Shown here piece by piece: positions 1 to 8,290 of a DNA stretch of 64,000 bases. A program made the translations under genes and the position numbers. The stretch is from an uncultured Alphaproteobacteria bacterium. GTDB lineage: Bacteria > Pseudomonadota > Alphaproteobacteria > HIMB59 > GCA-002718135. Numbering within the stretch: position 1 is the first letter of the stretch; each line of letters starts with the position of its first letter. The notes under the pieces are model-generated. The model did not search any database, was not told the DNA's origin, and saw nothing but the letters and a program-made list of their open reading frames with translations. The DNA is taken from assembly GCA_902595805.1 (NCBI GenBank), contig CACJRM010000001.1:35806-99805 (forward strand). Direction: 5' to 3'.

Positions 1-612
1 TTAAACGAAAATATTTTTTTACCTTTAGAAATGAATAATACAAATTTTTATATTGATGAAAATAGTAATAGTCAGTTAGTTGAAACATTTGAATATAATA
101 GTGATAAATTAAAACTAACAAATTTAAATTACGATAAAAGAAAGTTAATATTATATGGGTATCCAACAAATAATAAAAATTATTCCAGAGGAGGCCATGG
201 TTTGTTTTCTACAGCTGAAGATTATGAAAAATTTGCTACAATGCTTATCGATGGTAAAAATAAAAATGGAAAAGAGCTTATTAATTCTCAAAGTTTAGAA
301 TTAATGCGAAATAATTCTTTAAATAAAGAGTTATTTCCAATTGAAATTACATCAATTAATACAAATAAAGATGAAGATTATGAAAATGATCTGGATGGGT
401 ATGGTTGGGGTTTAGGATTTAGAGTGTTAATGAATAATACTTCTCAAAATAAGTTTGGTCCAGTTGGAGAATTTGGATGGTCAGGCTATGCCGCTACTTA
501 TTTTTTGGCAGATCCAAAAAATAATTTGTCAGCTGTTTTAATGATGCAAATTTTAGATGCTGATAAGAATATTAAAAAAGATTTTTACAATAATATCTTT
601 AAAAATTTTTAA
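1..612 (+). CDS. Serine hydrolase, beta-lactamase class C/esterase family (3' part)
   Basis: The frame is open from base 1 and has no start in view, so this is the C-terminal part of a gene that begins upstream; it ends at the TAA at 610-612. The visible protein has the family's late signatures: a glycine-rich GGHGLFSTAEDYEKF stretch and a C-terminal GEFGWSGYAATYFLADP segment, which matches the region around the third conserved box of class C beta-lactamase/EstB-like hydrolases. The SxxK nucleophile motif would lie upstream of the window. Members hydrolyse ester or amide bonds, often in the periplasm; the substrate cannot be told. The stop overlaps the ATG of the next gene by one base (TAATG), so the two are probably co-transcribed. 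Confidence 0.8.
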   Translation, partial: LNENIFLPLEMNNTNFYIDENSNSQLVETFEYNSDKLKLTNLNYDKRKLILYGYPTNNKNYSRGGHGLFSTAEDYEKFATMLIDGKNKNGKELINSQSLELMRNNSLNKELFPIEITSINTNKDEDYENDLDGYGWGLGFRVLMNNTSQNKFGPVGEFGWSGYAATYFLADPKNNLSAVLMMQILDADKNIKKDFYNNIFKNF

Positions 613-1472
613 TGAACATGAAATCAAATCCATATACTTATGGAATAATTTTAACTCTTTTAACTTATTTATCTTTTGGTATTTTAGATACAATTCAAAA
701 AACAGCAGTTCAATATCACTCTGTTTTTGTATTATTATTTGTTAAATTTACTTTCTGTTTTATTTTTTCTTTTTTTATTGCAAAAAAAAATAAAGTTAAA
801 AAATTTTATCTTTCAAATAATTACAAAATACAAATAACTAGATGTATTTTATCTGTATGTGAATCTTGTTTTTTTGTATTGTCTTTTAGGCACTTAGCTC
901 TGGCAGATGCTCACACAATAGGATCTTTGGCCCCCGTTTTAGTTTTAGTTTTTTCTTATTTTATTTTAAAAGAAAAAATAAATGTAGCTACTTGGTTAGC
1001 AATTGGTGTAAGTTTTTGTGGAGTTATTCTAATTATGCGACCTGGACTAACTATATTTAATCCATATCTAATTATCCCATTATGTGCTGCTTTTTTCTAT
1101 TCACTATTTCAAATAGCAACAAGATTAAATGCTAAGTATGATGATAATGAAACTATGTTATTCTACAATGGCCTTATAGGTGCTATCATTACATTTGTAC
1201 TATCACTTTTTTTCTGGCAACCTCTACATTCATTTTCTTTTATCTTTTTTATTTTTTTGGGTATCTTTTTTTGTACTGGTTTATTTTTACAAATTAAAGC
1301 ATTGAGTATAACGCCAGCAAGTATTTTAGCACCTTATAATTATACTATAATTATTTGGGGAATAATTTTTGGCTTATTAGTGTATGGAGAAATCCCAGAT
1401 ATATTTACAATAATAGGAGCAATCATTATTGTTTCATCAGGAATATTTATATTTAGATATTCTTACAGGTAG
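612..1472 (+). CDS. EamA/DMT-family membrane transporter
   Basis: A 286-aa, very hydrophobic protein with about ten predicted membrane segments in two homologous halves, the EamA (drug/metabolite transporter) layout. The first half ends in a typical segment (HTIGSLAPVLVLVFSYFILKE) and the second half repeats the pattern with a Pro/Ala-rich LSITPASILAPYNYT segment. The length is usual for the family. Members move amino acids, nucleosides or other small metabolites across the inner membrane; the substrate is not predictable. The start codon overlaps the preceding stop, suggesting translational coupling with the hydrolase. Confidence 0.85.
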   Translation: MNMKSNPYTYGIILTLLTYLSFGILDTIQKTAVQYHSVFVLLFVKFTFCFIFSFFIAKKNKVKKFYLSNNYKIQITRCILSVCESCFFVLSFRHLALADAHTIGSLAPVLVLVFSYFILKEKINVATWLAIGVSFCGVILIMRPGLTIFNPYLIIPLCAAFFYSLFQIATRLNAKYDDNETMLFYNGLIGAIITFVLSLFFWQPLHSFSFIFFIFLGIFFCTGLFLQIKALSITPASILAPYNYTIIIWGIIFGLLVYGEIPDIFTIIGAIIIVSSGIFIFRYSYR

Positions 1473-1521
1473 TTTTAATTTCTTTGTATCAATTAAAAAA
1501 TTAATGTTATAAATTTACTCT

Positions 1522-3006
1522 ATGTTTATTGGAATTGATCTTGGAACTTCATCAATCAAAATGATTTTAATAGATCAAAATCAAAGCATCCTTGCATCTG
1601 CTAATTCAAGTCTTACTGTACAATCCCCTAAAGATGGTTTTAGTGAACAAAATCCACAAGAATGGATTGACTCAACAATGGAATGCTTGGAGGCTTTAAA
1701 AACAAAAAAACCAAAAGAATTTTCACAAACTATTTCAATAGGAATATCAGGTCATATGCATGGAGCTACGTTAATAGATAAGGATGGAAATGTTATTAGA
1801 CCATGTATTCTTTGGAACGATACAAGATCATATCAAGAGTGTGAAGAATTTGAAAAACAAAATTTTGATGTACGATCAATCACAGGAAATATTACCATGC
1901 CTGGTTTTACTGCACCAAAAATAAATTGGATAAAAAATAATGAAATAGATAATTTCAAAAAAATTTTTAAAGTTTTACTCCCTAAAGATTATTTACGATT
2001 TGTTCTTACTGGTGAATTTTTTTCTGAAATGTCAGATGCATCTGGAACATTATGGCTAGATATCCAAAAAAGAAAATGGTCCAATCAGCTTTTATCTTGC
2101 TCATTTTTAGAAGAAAAACATATGCCAGATCTAGTGGAAGGTAATGAGCAGACAGGATTTTTAAAAAAAGATTTAAAAGAGAAATTTAATTTCAATAATA
2201 ATGTTAAAGTTGTGGGTGGAGCAGGGGATAATGCTGCCGCAGCAACTGGTATGGGTATAATAAATAAAAATCAATCATTTATATCTCTTGGTACTTCAGG
2301 CGTTTTTTTTACCCCCACTGAAAATTTTTTAAGTAATACTGGTGATGCAGTACATTCTTTTTGTCATTGTTTACCAAATAAATGGCACCTTATGTCTGTT
2401 ATGTTAAGTGCAAGTAATTGTTTAGATTGGATTTGCGCTATTACCAATACTTCAATTGCTGATACACTTAATAATGTAGAGCAATTTTATAATGATAAAA
2501 ATTCTATAAAAAATTCATCATATTTTTTACCTTATTTGTCTGGAGAAAGGACTCCACATAATGATCCGCATATTAGAGGTTCACTCCATTCTATAAAAAC
2601 AACTACAAATGTAACAGATTTACAGTATGCAGTAATTGAAGGTGTCAGTTTTGGAATATTAGATGGAGTAAATTCTATTTTGAAAGTTAATAATAACTTT
2701 GATAAAATATTTATGGTTGGAGGTGGTTCAAAAAGCTCATTTTGGATTGAATTGCTTGCAGCACTTTTAAATAGAAAGTTAAGTGTTTGTGCTCAAAGCG
2801 AATTTGGTGCCGCACTTGGTGTTGCAAGATTAGCTATGTATCAGGATGCTACTATTGATAATAAAGAAAATATTATTAGAGAAATAAAAATAAGTAAAAC
2901 TTATGATCCTAATGAAGATAGCATTGATCTTTTATTACAAAGGTATTCAATTTGGAAAGATTTATATAACAGTAATAATAAAATTGCTAAAAATTTTAAT
3001 TTTTAG
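1522..3006 (+). CDS. xylB: Xylulokinase (FGGY sugar kinase)
   Basis: A 494-aa FGGY-family kinase, full length for xylulokinase. The N-terminal phosphate-binding loop reads GIDLGTSSIK, a GHMHG motif typical of xylulokinases follows near residue 80, and the second domain has the GGAGDNAAAATGMG segment containing the probable catalytic Asp. A C-terminal GGGSKSSFW adenosine-binding segment and FGAALGVARLA are also present. The expected reaction is ATP-dependent phosphorylation of D-xylulose to xylulose 5-phosphate in the cytoplasm, feeding the pentose phosphate pathway. No xylose isomerase or sugar ABC transporter is adjacent, so the sugar could also be another ketopentose. It lies 49 bp after the EamA gene and faces the leftward yceI gene. 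Confidence 0.9.
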   Translation: MFIGIDLGTSSIKMILIDQNQSILASANSSLTVQSPKDGFSEQNPQEWIDSTMECLEALKTKKPKEFSQTISIGISGHMHGATLIDKDGNVIRPCILWNDTRSYQECEEFEKQNFDVRSITGNITMPGFTAPKINWIKNNEIDNFKKIFKVLLPKDYLRFVLTGEFFSEMSDASGTLWLDIQKRKWSNQLLSCSFLEEKHMPDLVEGNEQTGFLKKDLKEKFNFNNNVKVVGGAGDNAAAATGMGIINKNQSFISLGTSGVFFTPTENFLSNTGDAVHSFCHCLPNKWHLMSVMLSASNCLDWICAITNTSIADTLNNVEQFYNDKNSIKNSSYFLPYLSGERTPHNDPHIRGSLHSIKTTTNVTDLQYAVIEGVSFGILDGVNSILKVNNNFDKIFMVGGGSKSSFWIELLAALLNRKLSVCAQSEFGAALGVARLAMYQDATIDNKENIIREIKISKTYDPNEDSIDLLLQRYSIWKDLYNSNNKIAKNFNF

Positions 3007-3026
3007 TAAATCTATCTTAAAAAAAA

Positions 3027-3590
3027 TTATTCTTTAAAAAGAAAAATATTTGCCTTTATCTTTATTTTATCTTTGAGGATTGTTGTATTTTTCCAATTAC
3101 CAGTGCCTATTTTAAAGTCATTTCTAGAAAAAGATATTTCACTTTTTACCTGAACCAACTCACTGGCCAATTTTATTACTTCAATATTAATAGGAATATT
3201 TTGACTTCTTCCTTTTATTGTTAATTCACCCATTAAATTAATTTTATTGTCTTCATAATTAAATTTAAAATTATTTGTATCAATAAGACCTAAAGGATAT
3301 TTTTTAGCATCAAAAAAAACTTCACTAAGAACTAAATCTTTATATCGTTTATAATTTATATCTAAACTATCAATTCTAACATTTATAAGAGCTTTATTAT
3401 TATTTTGATTGGACAAATCTAAGGAAACAAAACCATCAAATTCATTAAATTTACCGATAACATTTTTCGTTAACAAAACTGGAACTTCAAATTCTATACT
3501 AGAAATATTTTTATCAATAGTCCATAAATCATTAGCTGCACTCTGGTTACAATACAGAAATATAAAAAATAAACTAAATATAACTTTCAA
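3027..3590 (-). CDS. YceI-family periplasmic protein
   Basis: A 187-aa protein with a short N-terminal signal peptide (hydrophobic core ending near residue 19, NQSAAN). The mature part has the YceI lipocalin-like pattern: WTIDKNISSIEFEVPVLL near the start, a central KKYPLGLIDT segment, and a late GELTIKGRSQNIPI strand. YceI proteins are periplasmic beta-barrels that bind polyisoprenoid or other amphiphilic ligands; the role here is unknown. The gene begins inside the 3' end of rnhA (17-bp overlap) and ends 20 bp from the convergent xylB. Confidence 0.85.
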   Translation of the reverse strand: MKVIFSLFFIFLYCNQSAANDLWTIDKNISSIEFEVPVLLTKNVIGKFNEFDGFVSLDLSNQNNNKALINVRIDSLDINYKRYKDLVLSEVFFDAKKYPLGLIDTNNFKFNYEDNKINLMGELTIKGRSQNIPINIEVIKLASELVQVKSEISFSRNDFKIGTGNWKNTTILKDKIKIKANIFLFKE

Positions 3591-4002
3591 TATATTTCCT
3601 TGCTAGCTCATCAGCTTTCTCATTAAATTCGAAACCAGCGTGTCCTTTAACCCATTTCCATGTTACATTATGTTTATTAATTAGATTATCTAATTGCATC
3701 CAAAATTCTTTATTTTTCACTATTTTTTTTGTTGAAGTTTTCCATCCATTTTTTTTCCAATTTGTAATCCATGATTCAATACCATCCTTTACATATTTGC
3801 TATCGGTATAAATGATTAATTCTTTTTTTATCTCAAAATATTCCAGCGCTTTTATTGCTGCTGTAAGTTCCATTTTATTATTAGTTGTGTGTTGATCACC
3901 ACCATTTAATAAAATTTCTTTATTATTATCTAATATCACGACACCCCATCCACCTATACCAGGATTCCCAGAACATGCGCCATCTATATAAATATTAATC
4001 AT
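3574..4002 (-). CDS. rnhA: Ribonuclease HI
   Basis: A 142-aa single-domain RNase H. All four catalytic acidic positions are visible: Asp in IYIDGACSGNPGIGG at the N terminus, Glu in KMELTAAIKAL, Asp in IYTDSKYVKDGI, and Asp in FNEKADELAR near the C terminus, with the GHAG His beside the last. It cleaves the RNA strand of RNA-DNA hybrids, removing R-loops and primers. The start overlaps the thrB stop by one base. The order ispH-thrB-rnhA is a recurring alphaproteobacterial arrangement. Confidence 0.95.
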   Translation of the reverse strand: MINIYIDGACSGNPGIGGWGVVILDNNKEILLNGGDQHTTNNKMELTAAIKALEYFEIKKELIIYTDSKYVKDGIESWITNWKKNGWKTSTKKIVKNKEFWMQLDNLINKHNVTWKWVKGHAGFEFNEKADELARKYIESYI

Positions 4003-4952
4003 TATTCGAAAATATCATTTTGTTGATGCCATCTTAAAATATTCAAATATTCAAATGGATCTTTTTTAACAACTACTGCATCAGGCGGATGAAAAATATA
4101 ATCGTGCACTCTCGTACATAATATTCTAACAGCAGCAGCTCTTAATAAAATATTTAATGATTTCTTTTCAATATCACTTAAGTCTCTCAACTTTTGATAT
4201 TCCCCAAGAATTATTAAACAGTTCTCTTTGTTAAAGTATTGTCCATTTTCACTAAAACACCAATCATTAATAACTATAGCTAAATCGTAAATATAAAAAT
4301 AATAACATGCAAAATAGAAATCTATTACTCCAGAAATTTTTTCATCTTTAAAAAAAATATTATCTCTAAACAAATCAGCATGTATGACACCACAAGGAAT
4401 ATTTGTTGGCCAATAATTTTCTAAATAGTCTAATTCATTTTTTAACAAATACATTGTTTCATTAAACTTTTCGGATTTATTATTAAGGCACTTTTTGTAA
4501 ATTTCTTTCCAATCCTGTAGATCTAAACTGTTAGGTCTTTTTTCATCAAAATTTATGGTAAGATTGTGTAAATCAGCAACCATTTTTCCAACTTCTCTAC
4601 ACATTTCAGAGTTAGGTTCTTCAATACTTTTACCTTCTAGAAAAGATATTATTACAGCTGTTTTATTTTTTATTCTTTTTAAAATTTTTCCATTTTTATC
4701 TGAGATAGCTTTTGGACATTTAAAATTATTTTTATTTAAAAAGTTTTTTAAATTTATAAAAAAAGGTAATTCTTGCTCAGTTACTCTTTTTTCAAATATT
4801 GTTAAAATATATGGTTGATTATTACAAAAAATTTTAAAATTTGAGTTCTCTATCCCATCTACAATTTCTTCAAAGCTGTCTAAATTTCCAATTGAGTATT
4901 CAGAAATAAAGTTTTCAATATCTTCTTTAAGTAATTTAGTAAAGACTGCCAT
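4002..4952 (-). CDS. thrB: Homoserine kinase, APH-fold type
   Basis: A 316-aa protein of the aminoglycoside-phosphotransferase fold, the ThrB type found in alphaproteobacteria and pseudomonads rather than the GHMP-type enzyme of E. coli. The catalytic loop is GVIHADLFRDN and the metal-binding Asp is in GVIDFYFACYYFYIYDLA. It phosphorylates homoserine on the way to threonine. The N terminus AVFTKLLKEDIENF matches the usual start of this family. It sits 3 bp after ispH and overlaps rnhA by one base. Confidence 0.92.
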   Translation of the reverse strand: MAVFTKLLKEDIENFISEYSIGNLDSFEEIVDGIENSNFKIFCNNQPYILTIFEKRVTEQELPFFINLKNFLNKNNFKCPKAISDKNGKILKRIKNKTAVIISFLEGKSIEEPNSEMCREVGKMVADLHNLTINFDEKRPNSLDLQDWKEIYKKCLNNKSEKFNETMYLLKNELDYLENYWPTNIPCGVIHADLFRDNIFFKDEKISGVIDFYFACYYFYIYDLAIVINDWCFSENGQYFNKENCLIILGEYQKLRDLSDIEKKSLNILLRAAAVRILCTRVHDYIFHPPDAVVVKKDPFEYLNILRWHQQNDIFE

Positions 4953-4955
4953 CTT

Positions 4956-5897
4956 CTATACGTTTAGTTTTTGCGGCACTTTAAAAAATACATCTTCTTT
5001 TTGGTAAGATCCTTCATTTATATGTATTTCAAAATTTCTTTTCAAATTATCAAGAAGTTTTTTAACAAGTACTTCTGGCGATGATGCACTTGCTGTTATT
5101 CCTATATTTTCAGATTCTTGAAATATATTTAAATTTAAGGAATCTACATCTTCTACTAAAATAGCTTTTTTTGATCCATAATTTTTTGCTACTTCAACTA
5201 ATCTTAGGGAATTTGATGAGTTACTCGCACCAATTACTAAAAAATAATCACATTGATTCGCTATCTTTTTAACCGCTTCTTGTCTATTTGTCGTAGCATA
5301 ACAAATATCATTTTTTTTTGGTTCTATGACATTATTAAAATGTAATTTTATCTCTTTTATTATATCTTTTGTATCATCTACTGATAGCGTTGTCTGAGTA
5401 ACATATGCAATCTCATCATTTTGGTTTAAAGGCAATTTTTTTACATCTTCAACTTTTTCTACTAAATGAATTTTTTTATCTGTTTGCCCCGTAGTTCCAA
5501 TAACTTCAGGATGATTTCTATGACCAATTAAAATTACTGGCAGATTTTTTTTATCAAAATTTTCAACTTCTTTATGGATTTTGCTAACAAGCGGACATGT
5601 TGCATCATAATATACTAAATTTAAACTTAATGCTTCCTCTGGGACTGCTTTAGGAACACCATGTGCAGAAAAGATAACTGGCCTACTTCTATCTTCAATC
5701 TCATTTAATTCTTCTACAAAAATAGCTCCCTGTGATTTGAGATTTTCAACAACAAATTTATTATGCACTATTTCATGACGAACGTATACGGGCGCTCCAT
5801 ATTTTTTTAGAGCACCCTTTACCATTTCTATAGCCCTATCTACACCTGCACAAAATCCCCGAGGTCCTGCAAGAAATATATTAAGTTTTTTTGTCAT
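4956..5897 (-). CDS. ispH: 4-hydroxy-3-methylbut-2-enyl diphosphate reductase
   Basis: A 313-aa IspH, the last enzyme of the MEP isoprenoid pathway, converting HMBPP to IPP and DMAPP with a [4Fe-4S] cluster. The three cluster cysteines are visible in GPRGFCAGVDRAI, DATCPLVSKIH and NDICYATTNRQEAV. The HEIVHNK and GHRNHPEV substrate-pocket histidines are also present. It is the first gene of the leftward ispH-thrB-rnhA-yceI run, with 112 bp between it and the end of the ATP synthase operon; that gap probably contains its promoter, though I cannot pick the boxes with confidence. Confidence 0.96.
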   Translation of the reverse strand: MTKKLNIFLAGPRGFCAGVDRAIEMVKGALKKYGAPVYVRHEIVHNKFVVENLKSQGAIFVEELNEIEDRSRPVIFSAHGVPKAVPEEALSLNLVYYDATCPLVSKIHKEVENFDKKNLPVILIGHRNHPEVIGTTGQTDKKIHLVEKVEDVKKLPLNQNDEIAYVTQTTLSVDDTKDIIKEIKLHFNNVIEPKKNDICYATTNRQEAVKKIANQCDYFLVIGASNSSNSLRLVEVAKNYGSKKAILVEDVDSLNLNIFQESENIGITASASSPEVLVKKLLDNLKRNFEIHINEGSYQKEDVFFKVPQKLNV

Positions 5898-6009
5898 CCA
5901 AATTTGTTACCATTAATTTTGGTTACTTAATAATACTATAGATTTTGAAAATCTTTTAATATTAAATTATTAATATTGTAAGTAGATTTTGGAATAACTA
6001 AATATACTA

Positions 6010-6495
6010 CTAGTTCTTTAGAACAGAGTTAAATTCAGTAATAGATTCTTCAATTAAAGCAGATTTTTTATCCTTACTAAGATTTTGAAGTAGAATATTT
6101 CTAGTAGCCTCTATTGCAACACTTGAAATATAACTTTTGATAGAATTATTAGTATCTCGAACTAATTGTTCAATTTTATTTTCTGCCAATATTTTTCTTT
6201 TTTCAATTTGATCAGTTAATTTAGTGGTGGATATATCTTTCAATTCAGCAATTCTTTTCTCAGATTCTAACTTTAGATTTTGTATTTCTTTCTCTACTTT
6301 AGATTCTCTCTCCCTAAGTTCATCCAAAGCTTTTTGAGCCTCGTTTTTTAAATTCTCAACTTCATCTATTTTATTTTTTATATCTTTTATTTGTGCATCT
6401 AAACTAGATGTAAGAATTTTTCGTACTGGATTAAAAATAGCTGCAATAAATAATATAAAAGATACCGCTACCCAAAATTGAGGATCAGAAAACAT
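6010..6495 (-). CDS. atpF: ATP synthase F0 subunit b
   Basis: A 161-aa protein with one N-terminal membrane segment (FWVAVSFILFIAAIF) followed by a long charged coiled coil, the layout of the F0 peripheral stalk subunit b. It is the last gene of the F0 operon. Its start overlaps the stop of the b' gene by one base. Two different b-type subunits side by side (b' then b) is the arrangement of alphaproteobacteria and photosynthetic organisms. The F1 genes are not in this neighbourhood, also as expected for alphaproteobacteria. Confidence 0.93.
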   Translation of the reverse strand: MFSDPQFWVAVSFILFIAAIFNPVRKILTSSLDAQIKDIKNKIDEVENLKNEAQKALDELRERESKVEKEIQNLKLESEKRIAELKDISTTKLTDQIEKRKILAENKIEQLVRDTNNSIKSYISSVAIEATRNILLQNLSKDKKSALIEESITEFNSVLKN

Positions 6496-6986
6496 TAGTT
6501 AAAATTACCTTTATGTGTTTCAATAACTTTATTAAGTTCATTGTCTGATAATTCTATATCTGTGATTTTCCCAACAGTCAGTTTTGTAATATTAGCTATT
6601 TCATTGTTAATATTTTTCATTTGATCATCTTTACTTTTTAAAATTTCTTTTTCTGCATCAGAAACTTTTTTTTCTAAGTCTTTATCAAGTGAAGAAAGTT
6701 GAGAAGAAACATCTTCTTGTAAAGAATTGATTGTTTCTTTAATTTTCTCATCTGTTTCTAGTTTAGCCTTATTGATTTGATCATTAATTTTTTTTTCAAT
6801 TTCCATTGCCTGTTCTTGAAGCTCTTTTGCTGAAGATAAATTCTCATCTATTTTATTTTGCCTTTTCTCTAAAACTGTAGCTATTCTTGGAAGAGATACC
6901 CTCCATAAAAACACAAATAGAAAAGTAAAGAATACAGCTAACCAAAAGAGCTGTGAAACAAAAAATTCTGGATTTAATTGAGGCAT
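6495..6986 (-). CDS. atpG: ATP synthase F0 subunit b'
   Basis: A 163-aa protein with an N-terminal membrane segment (LFWLAVFFTFLFVFLW) and a long Glu/Lys-rich coiled coil, homologous to but diverged from the b subunit encoded next. Its position directly after atpE identifies it as the b' subunit. The b/b' heterodimer forms the peripheral stalk that holds F1 against rotation. It lies 17 bp downstream of atpE and overlaps the b gene by one base, so equal co-expression is likely. Naming varies; it is also called atpF'. Confidence 0.9.
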   Translation of the reverse strand: MPQLNPEFFVSQLFWLAVFFTFLFVFLWRVSLPRIATVLEKRQNKIDENLSSAKELQEQAMEIEKKINDQINKAKLETDEKIKETINSLQEDVSSQLSSLDKDLEKKVSDAEKEILKSKDDQMKNINNEIANITKLTVGKITDIELSDNELNKVIETHKGNFN

Positions 6987-7003
6987 TAATTAATTATTAT
7001 GAT

Positions 7004-7228
7004 CTATCCAAACAAAATAACTAACGCAATAACTAATGCGAAAAGTGCAATCGCTTCAACTAATGCGAAACCTAACATTGTCATTGTAAAAACTTCACCT
7101 CTTGCTGCTGGATTTCTTCCAACTGCTTGAATAAAAGATGAGAAAATATTCCCAATTCCAATACCTGATCCAATAACACCGATAACGGCTAGACCCGCTC
7201 CGATTACTTTTGCTGCTTCAATTTCCAT
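7004..7228 (-). CDS. atpE: ATP synthase F0 subunit c
   Basis: A 74-aa hairpin of two membrane helices, the proteolipid ring subunit of F0. The first helix carries the glycine zipper GSGIGIGNIF, the polar loop is VGRNPAARGE, and the second helix carries the ion-binding Glu in GFALVEAIALFALV. The Na+-type ligand pattern is not obvious, so protons are the likely coupling ion. It is preceded by a clear ribosome-binding site (AGGAGG on the minus strand at about 7232-7237), consistent with the high copy number of subunit c. Confidence 0.96.
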   Translation of the reverse strand: MEIEAAKVIGAGLAVIGVIGSGIGIGNIFSSFIQAVGRNPAARGEVFTMTMLGFALVEAIALFALVIALVILFG

Positions 7229-7246
7229 AAGTCCTCCTATTTTAAA

Positions 7247-7981
7247 TTAATGTAAATGATAAGCATCGTTAATATATAAACACGTCAGTATTGCAAACAC
7301 ATATGCTTGCAAAAAAGCAATTAAAATTTCTAATCCTGTTAAAGCTACAATGAAAGCTAAAGGAAAAACTCCAGTAAAAAATGGCATGGAAACAACAAAG
7401 CCTGCAAACACTTTTAGTAGTGTGTGACCAGCCAGCATGTTTGCAAATAATCTAACTGATAAACTTATAGGTCTTGATAAATAAGAAATTACCTCAATGG
7501 GAATAAGCAGTGGATGCATGTAAAACGGTACACCAGGTATATAGAAGAAAGTAAAAAATTTAATACCATGGTTAATAAATCCAAGAATAGTTACGCCAAT
7601 AAATACAACTGCTGCTAATGCAAATGTAACAATGATGTGACTCGTAAAAGTAAATTGATATGGTATCATTCCAACCATATTTCCAATTAGTACAAACATG
7701 AATAAAGAGAAAACAAATGGGAAATATCTTTTTCCATTATCCCCAACTGTATCAGAGAGTAACTGAGCAATAAAATTATACATAAGCTCTGAGATAAGCT
7801 GCATCCTAGAAGGGATAATTGATCTTGTGTTCACTGTTAAAGTTAAAAATAGAGTAATCACTAAAACAGTAATTAGCATTGCAAAAGATGAGTTTGTGAA
7901 AGAGATGTTATAACCTCCAAGTTCAATATTAGATATTGGATCTATTTCGAACTGTTTTAGAGGACTATCTTTTGCGGCCAT
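7247..7981 (-). CDS. atpB: ATP synthase F0 subunit a
   Basis: A 244-aa polytopic membrane protein. The essential Arg of the proton channel is in SLSVRLFANMLAGH and the last helix carries the expected polar residues in IAFLQAYVFAIL. The N-terminal SPLKQFEIDPI stretch is typical of alphaproteobacterial subunit a. It forms the two half-channels next to the c ring. It sits 21 bp after atpI and 18 bp before atpE. Confidence 0.96.
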   Translation of the reverse strand: MAAKDSPLKQFEIDPISNIELGGYNISFTNSSFAMLITVLVITLFLTLTVNTRSIIPSRMQLISELMYNFIAQLLSDTVGDNGKRYFPFVFSLFMFVLIGNMVGMIPYQFTFTSHIIVTFALAAVVFIGVTILGFINHGIKFFTFFYIPGVPFYMHPLLIPIEVISYLSRPISLSVRLFANMLAGHTLLKVFAGFVVSMPFFTGVFPLAFIVALTGLEILIAFLQAYVFAILTCLYINDAYHLH

Positions 7982-8002
7982 AATTGATATTGAATATTAA
8001 AA

Positions 8003-8290
8003 TTACCTTTGCTTTTCAATGCGACGCATTACACGATAAACGTTCAAAAATCCAGCTAATGCGCCAAATATGAAGAAAATAATTAAGCCTATTGGTTTAG
8101 TATTAAAGTAATTATCCACAATAAGCCCAATTCCAACTCCAACCACTAGTGCAGCTATAATTTCTGTACTAATTTTAAAACCAAATCCTGCACCACTTTC
8201 TTTTTTTTTAATATTAGGTTCTTTATTTTGATTATCTAAATCATCAATTTTTTTACCTAATTCTTCTAAATTTTTATTTTTATAATTCAT
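8003..8290 (-). CDS. atpI: AtpI-like accessory protein of F0 assembly
   Basis: A 95-aa protein with a charged N terminus and two membrane helices (IIAALVVGVGIGLIVDNYF and IGLIIFFIFGALAGFLNV), the usual form of AtpI / F0F1 assembly factors. AtpI assists c-ring assembly or Mg2+ supply and is commonly the first gene of the F0 operon. Here its start lies inside the 3' end of smc (11-bp overlap), so the F0 operon appears physically and probably translationally joined to the upstream smc gene. Confidence 0.88.
   Translation of the reverse strand: MNYKNKNLEELGKKIDDLDNQNKEPNIKKKESGAGFGFKISTEIIAALVVGVGIGLIVDNYFNTKPIGLIIFFIFGALAGFLNVYRVMRRIEKQR

Noticed and set aside
5945..5970. AGATTTT/AAAATCT palindrome after the F0 operon as a terminator
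   Set aside because: It is a purely A-T stem with almost no loop and no T-run on the minus strand, too weak to call.
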